From UBA11164 sp002420085 (GTDB taxonomy: Bacteria; Pseudomonadota; Gammaproteobacteria; Xanthomonadales; Xanthomonadaceae), in contig DALYLJ010000089.1 in NCBI GenBank assembly GCA_031976395.1, positions 1 through 12,624 on the forward strand: a stretch of DNA of 12,624 nt. The letters run 5' to 3'. The translations under genes were made by a program, and so were the position numbers. The notes beneath the pieces were generated by a model, which saw nothing but the letters and a program-made list of their open reading frames with translations, had not been told where the DNA came from and made no database searches. Below, piece by piece: positions 6,076-12,624 of the stretch (the stretch's first letter is position 1; each line of letters opens with the position of its first letter).

Positions 6076-6160
6076 CGGTGCCCGGCAACGATCGGCTTGG
6101 CAGGCCGTTCGGACCATCGAGCCCGAGCCGGAGATGATCGGAGTCGCTGAGGGTTGACCA

Positions 6161-6175
6161 CCCCCGATGCGGGGG
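6161..6175 (+). promoter_or_regulatory. Hairpin holding the first possible start codon in its loop
   Basis: CCCCCG-ATG-CGGGGG is a perfect 6-base GC stem whose triloop is the ATG at 6167. No T-run follows, so it is not an intrinsic terminator. It either restricts initiation at that ATG or lies just upstream of the true start at ATG 6191. Confidence 0.45.
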
Positions 6176-8632
6176 CGCCGCGCAGTCAGAATGGGTGATC
6201 GATTGAGTTCGACCGGAAACGAGCCGCGAATCGACGATCTGGCCGTATCGCACTGGGATCTGGTGCGCGGAATCGTGCATCGGGATCCGGCTTGGCTGCG
6301 CCTGACCGGGCATGGCGAGCAGGATGCCATCGACGATGTCGAATTCTGGACGGCGCGGGTGGCGGTCGCCGATCTCGCCCGTTTCTTCGTCGAGTTCGGG
6401 CGGCTCAATGCTCCGGGCTGCGACAGTACCCAGTTCGGCTACCGGTTCCGCTGTGCCGATGGCCGCTATCGGCGTCTTGCCTGCCGGCTGACCGTCGAAC
6501 GTCGTGATGCGCATGGCGCGGTGCTCCAGTTCCGCACCGAAGAGTTCGCCATCGATGACTTTCTCTCGCCCGATGACGAACTGCGGCCTGCACCCCTGGT
6601 TCCGATCGAGGCGCGCGCCGGGGTCTGGCTGTGGCAGCCGACGATCGACCGGATCTGGTGGTCCGAGGAGTTGAGTCAGCGTTTCGGTATCGACGCCTCG
6701 GGCAGCACATGCGATGCGCTCGGCTTCGTCGAACGCTTCGACGGCGATTCGCGCGAGCGCATCCTGACGGCGATGCAGCGCACTGCGCAGGAGGGCATCG
6801 GTTTCGTGCTCGCGGTACAACTGGCCGAACAGCACGGTTTCCGCATCCCGGTGCGGATCGCCGGGGACGCCCAGCGCGAGCCTGATGGTCGGATCAGCCA
6901 GGTGCTCGGCTCACTGGCCTTTGCCGTCGCGCGGTCGGCCGAAGACGAACTGGCCGGTCTGCGCCGGGCGGTCGGGTTCGACCGCCGAGCGATGATCGAG
7001 TTCGATCTGGTCGCTGGGCGAATTCGCCTGTCGCCCCAGGCCGGCCACTCCTTCGGACTGGTCGAGGGCGAAGAGCCGGTCACGCCCGAGCGGCTGGCCG
7101 GATTCCTGACCGCCACATCCCGCCGTGAGGGCGTCCCCTGGCTTGACGGCATGATGCAACGTTTCGATCTCGATGCCACCCCGATCGTGGTGTCGGATTT
7201 TCGCGGTCGGCGATTGCGGCTGGCGCCGCACATGCATGTCGAGACCGATGCCGGCCGCATCGGCTTCGTGCGGATCGAGGATATCGACGATCTGGAGGGC
7301 GGAACCGAGCGTTATCTCGACCCGTTGACCGGATTGCACCGGTTTGCGGTGTTCGAGCGACTCGCTGACGCGGCGCTCGGGCGCAACCAAGGGCCGCGCC
7401 GGGCGCTGCTGATCCTCAACGTCGATCGCCTGCGGGTGGTCAATGGCCTGTTCGGTGATGGCGAAGGCGATCGCCTGCTGCGCAGCATCGGTCAACGCCT
7501 GCGCACCCTGTTCCCGACCGCCTTGATGTGTCGCCGGTCGAGCGACACCTTCCTGGTGTTTTTCGAGTGCCGGTCGGACCTGCCATCGGAACGGCTCGCC
7601 GAAGCGGCCCTGGCCGACCTGCATGCCATCAAACTGCCTGCCGCTCGACTGTTCAATGTCTCCCTGAGCGCCGGCCTGGTCGAGAGTTGGCCCGAGGTCG
7701 CCCTGGAAGAACTTGTCCGCGCTGCCGAAACGGCGCTCCAGCATGCCCGCCGCGAGGGTGGTCATCGTTTGCGGGTGTACGACATGGCGATGGGCATCGA
7801 AGCCGCGCGCGAGCGAATGATGCGTGGCCGCCTGCCAGGGGCGATCGCACGGGATGAGTTGACCCTGGCATTTCAACCGGTGGTGTCGTGCGTGGATGGC
7901 CGTTGCCTGGGCGCCGAATGCCTGCTGCGCTGGACACCGACCGGGCTTGGCCCGGTGCCGCCCGGCGAATTCATCCCGGTGGCCGAGGAGTCCGGCGATA
8001 TCCACGCGCTGGGCCGCTGGGCATTGGCGGAAGCGATCGCTGCACTGACAGCCACGCGCGCGGCCGGCATCCGACTGGAACGGCTGTCGGTGAATGTTTC
8101 GGTCAAGCAATTGGCCGATCGCGAGTTGCCCGCCTGGCTGGCCGGGATCTGTGCAGCCAGGGGGCTGTCGACGAGTGAACTGGTGATCGAAATAACCGAA
8201 TCCACCCTGCTCCAGGATGCCCCGGAAATCATCGAAACCCTCGCGGCATTCCGCGATCTGGGTTTCGTGTTCGCCATCGACGATTTCGGCACCGGCTATT
8301 CCAACCTCGAAACCCTGAGCCGGATCGAGGTCGCCCACATCAAGATTGATCGTTCCCTGGTCGAGCGGATCCGCACCGACCCGCGCAGCCTGGGAATGGC
8401 CAAGATGGTGGTCGCCCTGGCCAGGACACTGGATTGCGCAACGGTTGCCGAGGGTGTCGAGAAGGTCTCCGATGCCGCCCTGCTGCGCGAGATCGGCTGC
8501 GACGCGATCCAGGGTTTCGTCTACGCCAAGCCGATGACCCTCGATGTCTTCGTCCAGTGGCTCGAACGACGCATGCTGGCCACTGCGGGCAGTGCATCTG
8601 ATTCACGGTCAACGGCCGGAGCCCGACCATGA
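6167..8632 (+). CDS. c-di-GMP phosphodiesterase with PAS-like sensors, degenerate GGDEF and intact EAL domain
   Basis: Predicted cytosolic enzyme (821 residues, no membrane segment) that hydrolyses c-di-GMP. Residues about 20-370 look like two or three PAS/PAC modules (for example GYRFRCADGRYRRLACRL). GGDEF domain, about 380-545: the signature is SSDTF (458-462) and the upstream metal/substrate region reads NVDRLRVVNGLFG, so cyclase activity is unlikely. EAL domain, about 565-810: all catalytic positions are present, with E584 (in ECLLRW), N643, E675 (EITES), D705-D706 (DDFGTGYSN), K726, E762, E765 and Q782 (QGFVYAKP). Their spacing agrees with active EAL enzymes such as RocR. The start is uncertain: ATG 6167 lies in a hairpin loop, ATG 6191 is an alternative, and neither has a good ribosome binding site. 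It overlaps the next gene by 4 bases. Confidence 0.93.
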   Translation: MRGRRAVRMGDRLSSTGNEPRIDDLAVSHWDLVRGIVHRDPAWLRLTGHGEQDAIDDVEFWTARVAVADLARFFVEFGRLNAPGCDSTQFGYRFRCADGRYRRLACRLTVERRDAHGAVLQFRTEEFAIDDFLSPDDELRPAPLVPIEARAGVWLWQPTIDRIWWSEELSQRFGIDASGSTCDALGFVERFDGDSRERILTAMQRTAQEGIGFVLAVQLAEQHGFRIPVRIAGDAQREPDGRISQVLGSLAFAVARSAEDELAGLRRAVGFDRRAMIEFDLVAGRIRLSPQAGHSFGLVEGEEPVTPERLAGFLTATSRREGVPWLDGMMQRFDLDATPIVVSDFRGRRLRLAPHMHVETDAGRIGFVRIEDIDDLEGGTERYLDPLTGLHRFAVFERLADAALGRNQGPRRALLILNVDRLRVVNGLFGDGEGDRLLRSIGQRLRTLFPTALMCRRSSDTFLVFFECRSDLPSERLAEAALADLHAIKLPAARLFNVSLSAGLVESWPEVALEELVRAAETALQHARREGGHRLRVYDMAMGIEAARERMMRGRLPGAIARDELTLAFQPVVSCVDGRCLGAECLLRWTPTGLGPVPPGEFIPVAEESGDIHALGRWALAEAIAALTATRAAGIRLERLSVNVSVKQLADRELPAWLAGICAARGLSTSELVIEITESTLLQDAPEIIETLAAFRDLGFVFAIDDFGTGYSNLETLSRIEVAHIKIDRSLVERIRTDPRSLGMAKMVVALARTLDCATVAEGVEKVSDAALLREIGCDAIQGFVYAKPMTLDVFVQWLERRMLATAGSASDSRSTAGARP

Positions 8633-10704
8633 CGGTGGCCGCACCGCAGACAGCCCGGCCAGTACAGGCACGACCGCTGGTGGACATCCTGATGCGCCCG
8701 GCCCTGATCATGCTGCTGATTCCGGCGGCCGCGCTCGGCATCAGCCTGATCGCGGTATCGGTGCGATTCGAGCTGGACTCTGGTCGGGCGCGGCTGGAAC
8801 TGGCCTGCTCGGCCACGTTCGACCTGCTGGAAAGCCTGCTGGCCCGCAGCACCGCCAGCATCGAAACCACGGCCGATCGTCTGTCTGCCGTGTACTCCGA
8901 GCCGGTCACGCAATCGGTACTGGCGGACGAACTGGCCTTGCTGCGCGCCTACAGCCCGGAATTCATCACCGCCCTGGTCGCCGATCGCGATGGTCGGGTG
9001 CTGGCCGGTGTTCCCGAGCGGATCGACCCCGTCAGTGGACGCAGCGTCTGGCTGGACAGCGATGTTTCCGATCGCCAGTATTTTCACCGTGCCATCGACG
9101 GTGATGGCAGCCATGTTTCGGATGGCTTCGTCGGGCGGGCATTCGGTGATGATCTGCTGATCGGCATCTCGCATGCGATTCGTGACCCGGATGGCGCGGT
9201 GGTCGGCATCGTCCAGGGCTCGATGACCCTGCTGGTGCTGGAGAACTGGCTGCGCAATGCCCTGCCGGATGCCGGCATCGAATTCGTGCTCAGCGATCGC
9301 TCCGGACGCATCATCGCCGCATCCTCCGGCGTCGGCCTCGACAAACTCGCGCAGTGGCATCCCGAGCGGGACATGGCCTGGCCGTTGGCCACGCCCTGGC
9401 CGGGCCGAACTGCGGCGCGCCCGATCCTGTCGATGACGCGCACCGGAACCACCGGCTGGACGCTCACCGTCATGCGCCCCGATCGCGTCCTGCTCGGCTC
9501 GGTTTTCGATCGCATTGCCGTGGCCCTGGTGGTGCTGGCCGGCTCCCTGCTGGCCTTGCTGGCCGTGCGTGCCCGTTACCGCGCAGCCATTGCACGGGAA
9601 GCCGACCGGGTCACCGGCTATATCGAAGCCGCCACCCGCGAAGCACTGGGCGGCCGTGTTCCGGATGCCGAACCCGCAGACATGGTGTCGCTCGAAGGCG
9701 CCCTGGTCCTGGCCAGCCTGCGTCGGCTGGGCGAGCGTCTGCGCACGGCATTCAAGGCGTTGGAAACCACCGCAGCCGAGGAGCGCATGCTGCGGGAAGC
9801 GCTCGACAGCGTGGTCGCCGAGCAGGAGAACGTCATTCGCGCCCGCACCCACGATCTGGTTGAGATCAACGGTGAACTGCGCCGGACCCAGCAGTTTCTT
9901 GATGCCGCCGAGCGGGTCGGGCGGGTCGGGTTCTGGGAGTCCGAACAGATCGATGGCCCGGAGCGGCTGTCGGAAGGCGCGATCGTCCTGCTCGGGGCGG
10001 GTGATGATGTCAGCGCCAACACGCCGGGCAATGGCGATACCGGCGCCGGCTCGATCCTGCTGCGCGGCCTGTCCGAGCGCGATCGCGAACGGGTGCGGGT
10101 GGCCAAGGGCAGAGCCTGGTTCGAGGGTCGCGATCTCGACCTCGATGTCGAGTATCAGCGCGGTCCGACCCGAGCCCCGTTGCGCCTGCGGATCGTCGGT
10201 CGGGTGCTGCGTGAGAACGCCGAACGCGGCCAGCGATTGATCGGCGCCGTTCTCGACGTCGGCAGTCTGCGCCGGGCTGAACAGCGCAGCGCCTACCTGG
10301 CCGACACCCTGACGGCCCTGATCGACCTGTTGAATCAGGCGAACCTGAGTGAAGCGGATCGGATCCTTCGACTGGCTGCCATCGCCCGCGACCTGGTCGG
10401 CGCTCGACGTCTGCGGGTAGATGGAAGCAGCGTCCCGGTCGCCCTGCGCGAACTGGCACGCGAACACGTCTGGTTGGCGATCGAGTCCGGACCGCCAGCG
10501 ATGACCGGAAAGGACGGGCTCGATACCGTGCAACTGGCCGGCGAGGGCATCGAAATCGCCTGGCAGAGCCGCATCCGGCGCACCCACGGCGGCGTCTGGG
10601 GCTTCGCCCTGGAACGACCGATCGCCCTCGACCTCGAATCGGAACGCCGTCTGATCCTGCTGACCGTGCTGCGCACCATGGCCGCCCTGCTCGATCGGCT
10701 GTGA
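8629..10704 (+). CDS. Membrane sensor: periplasmic double-Cache, PAS- and GAF-like domains, no output domain
   Basis: It has 691 residues. The first membrane helix is at about 24-44. The periplasmic region at about 45-293 carries a dCache-type signature (SDVSDRQYFHRAI, then DGFVGRAFGDDLLIGISHAI and DPDGAVVGIVQGSM). The second helix is at about 294-313. Charged coiled-coil-like helices follow at about 320-425. A PAS/PAC-like module (VGFWESEQ and onwards) spans about 426-549, and a GAF-like segment about 556-691. I find no GGDEF, EAL, HD-GYP, histidine kinase or methyl-accepting domain. The protein therefore seems to sense without its own enzymatic output. The ATG overlaps the stop of the EAL gene as ATGA, with GGAG (8618-8621) 7 bases upstream, so the two proteins are probably made together and act as partners. 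The PAS and GAF calls are inferred from pattern and are less sure than the Cache call. Confidence 0.85.
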   Translation: MTVAAPQTARPVQARPLVDILMRPALIMLLIPAAALGISLIAVSVRFELDSGRARLELACSATFDLLESLLARSTASIETTADRLSAVYSEPVTQSVLADELALLRAYSPEFITALVADRDGRVLAGVPERIDPVSGRSVWLDSDVSDRQYFHRAIDGDGSHVSDGFVGRAFGDDLLIGISHAIRDPDGAVVGIVQGSMTLLVLENWLRNALPDAGIEFVLSDRSGRIIAASSGVGLDKLAQWHPERDMAWPLATPWPGRTAARPILSMTRTGTTGWTLTVMRPDRVLLGSVFDRIAVALVVLAGSLLALLAVRARYRAAIAREADRVTGYIEAATREALGGRVPDAEPADMVSLEGALVLASLRRLGERLRTAFKALETTAAEERMLREALDSVVAEQENVIRARTHDLVEINGELRRTQQFLDAAERVGRVGFWESEQIDGPERLSEGAIVLLGAGDDVSANTPGNGDTGAGSILLRGLSERDRERVRVAKGRAWFEGRDLDLDVEYQRGPTRAPLRLRIVGRVLRENAERGQRLIGAVLDVGSLRRAEQRSAYLADTLTALIDLLNQANLSEADRILRLAAIARDLVGARRLRVDGSSVPVALRELAREHVWLAIESGPPAMTGKDGLDTVQLAGEGIEIAWQSRIRRTHGGVWGFALERPIALDLESERRLILLTVLRTMAALLDRL

Positions 10705-10726
10705 GGCATGGCGGCTGTGGCGCAGG

Positions 10727-10755
10727 ATGCCGGCCGCAGAGCAGCCGATCGGCAT
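10727..10755. terminator. Weak inverted repeat between convergent genes
   Basis: ATGCCG (10727-10732) pairs with CGGCAT (10750-10755). A smaller palindrome, GCCGATCGGC (10743-10752), overlaps the right arm. Only ATTT follows on the plus strand. Its position between the two convergent stop codons fits a terminator, but the T-tract is poor. Confidence 0.22.
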
Positions 10756-10756
10756 T

Positions 10757-11065
10757 TCACGGTTCGGGCGCGGGGCCGAGCGAAGTCTGCAATTCGCGGC
10801 CGAGCAGGGTCAGGCGACCGCTGCTGCGGGATTCGCCGTCGCGGCTGTACTCGAAACGGTAGTCGCGTTCGAGGCTGATCCAGCCGTCCGGGCGGCGGCG
10901 CAGCCGCATGCCGATCAGTTGCACGCTCTGGTCGAGCCATTGCACGTCGGCCGATTCGCAGATGCGCTTGCCATGGAAGCGGGCCGCTTCGTGGGCGGCG
11001 CGCTGGGCAGACCAGAACCAGCCGAGCCCGGCCAGTGACCACAGCAGTATCAACACCTCGATCAT
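10757..11065 (-). CDS. DUF3301 family small membrane-anchored protein
   Basis: It has 102 residues and unknown function. An N-terminal hydrophobic segment (about 2-20, VLILLWSLAGLGWFW) is a likely membrane anchor. The following region matches the DUF3301 pattern: HEAARFHGKRICESADVQ, WLDQSVQLIGMRLRRR, then a DGWISLERDYRFEYSRDG core and a GRLTLLGREL end. The family is widespread in Gammaproteobacteria. The start at 11065 has only a weak purine stretch upstream. It is convergent with the Cache sensor gene (52 bases between stops). It follows the S8 protease gene on the same strand but is separated from it by a strong terminator, so it should have its own promoter, which I could not identify. It is unlikely to be functionally tied to either neighbour. 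Confidence 0.85.
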   Translation of the reverse strand: MIEVLILLWSLAGLGWFWSAQRAAHEAARFHGKRICESADVQWLDQSVQLIGMRLRRRPDGWISLERDYRFEYSRDGESRSSGRLTLLGRELQTSLGPAPEP

Positions 11066-11445
11066 CTGGATATCTCGAATGCGTGCTTTGCGGGGGTGGT
11101 GTTCGGTCGGGCCGTGGTCGTCATCCTGTCATGCCGAACTCGGCGTCACGCGGTGTCAGGGCTGGGTCGGTAGCTGCATGTCGGCCGACCGACCGGCTTC
11201 GCTGCGGAAGTACACGGTTGGCCAGGCCGAGCAGGCTGCCGGACGGTCGTCCGGTCGATGCAGATTCTGCCGTGTCGGCGGCCGTCCGTGTTGTTCGAAA
11301 CGCCAGCTTTCTGCATCTGCTGGGTGGCTGCGTGGCTGTCGATCGGACAAGAAAACGGGGGGCAGTGAGCCCCCCGAAAGGTACACACGGTTCAGCAGAT
11401 CATGCTGTTCCATGTCTTTGTGTCATGTCACTCCCTCGCCGGGGC
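11066..11445. other. Spacer between DUF3301 gene and S8 protease gene (380 bases), no convincing gene
   Basis: No believable coding sequence is present; small frames here cross the terminator. The spacer contains the terminator at 11346-11376, a perfect hairpin CCGGAC-GGTC-GTCCGG (11239-11254), and an 8-base inverted repeat GATGCAGA (11257-11264) / TCTGCATC (11310-11317). The DUF3301 promoter should lie here on the minus strand, but I see no good sigma70 match. Confidence 0.55.
11346..11376 (-). terminator. Rho-independent terminator of the S8 protease gene
   Basis: Read on the minus strand, CGGGGGGC-TCACT-GCCCCCCG (stem at 11356-11376) is a perfect 8-base stem with a 5-base loop, followed directly by TTTTCTTGT. 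It begins about 70 bases after the protease stop codon. It is the clearest intrinsic terminator in the window. Confidence 0.92.

Positions 11446-12624
<1,179 letters not shown>

Noticed and set aside
5980..6166. GEMM (c-di-GMP-I) riboswitch in the EAL gene leader
   Set aside because: A GCCAAACC-like word and some pairing are present, but I could not fit the two-helix architecture or the conserved tetraloop and receptor. Only the possible structured leader is kept, at low confidence.
6911..8338. Minus-strand frame of 475 codons opposite the EAL gene
   Set aside because: The plus strand carries all EAL catalytic motifs in frame; the antisense product has none.
8521..10755. Minus-strand frame of 744 codons opposite the Cache sensor gene
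   Set aside because: It lies opposite a plus-strand gene with clear membrane helices and a Cache signature. The translation is low in structure, Gln/Asp/Gly-rich and without motifs.
11146..11413. Two small overlapping minus-strand frames (80-85 codons) after the protease gene
   Set aside because: Both run through the strong terminator at 11346-11376, lack ribosome binding sites and show no motif.

Overview
The window comes from a high-GC gammaproteobacterium. A Xanthomonadales or Wenzhouxiangella-like lineage is my best guess. The support is the petABC-sspAB gene order, an SspB ending in the Escherichia coli-type ClpX-docking tail, a DUF3301 protein and a secreted subtilase. I cannot fix the genus from sequence alone.

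Layout. (1) 1-553, minus: the N-terminal part of miaB (tRNA methylthiotransferase), cut by the left edge. It diverges from (2) 750-1580, plus: an exported lytic transglycosylase. (3) 1738-4320, plus: petA-petB-petC, a complete cytochrome bc1 complex with overlapping or nearly overlapping genes and a plausible sigma70 promoter ahead of petA. (4) 4321-4811: a 491-base spacer that holds four 11-base phased repeats, a nested stem-loop and an AT-rich promoter. (5) 4812-5873, plus: sspA-sspB, the stringent starvation protein and the ClpXP adaptor, 12 bases apart. (6) 5874-6166: a spacer with a FliA(sigma28)-like promoter and a structured leader. (7) 6167-10704, plus: a two-gene c-di-GMP signalling unit. 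The first gene encodes a cytosolic PAS/degenerate-GGDEF/intact-EAL protein. It overlaps by 4 bases a gene for a membrane Cache/PAS/GAF-like protein with no recognisable output domain. (8) 10757-11065, minus: a small DUF3301 membrane protein, convergent with the sensor. (9) 11446-12624, minus: a secreted S8 protease with an I9-type propeptide, cut by the right edge, followed by a strong intrinsic terminator at 11346-11376.

How the genes work together. petABC makes the respiratory quinol:cytochrome c oxidoreductase. SspA (an RNA polymerase-associated factor) and SspB (which delivers ssrA-tagged proteins to ClpXP) form the stress pair commonly found after it. In the signalling pair, the membrane protein probably senses a periplasmic ligand and controls the phosphodiesterase encoded just before it. 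This split sensor/effector arrangement is the best candidate here for an undescribed system. The FliA-like promoter hints that it belongs to the motility regulon.

All family assignments rest on motifs read by eye. No database search was run.
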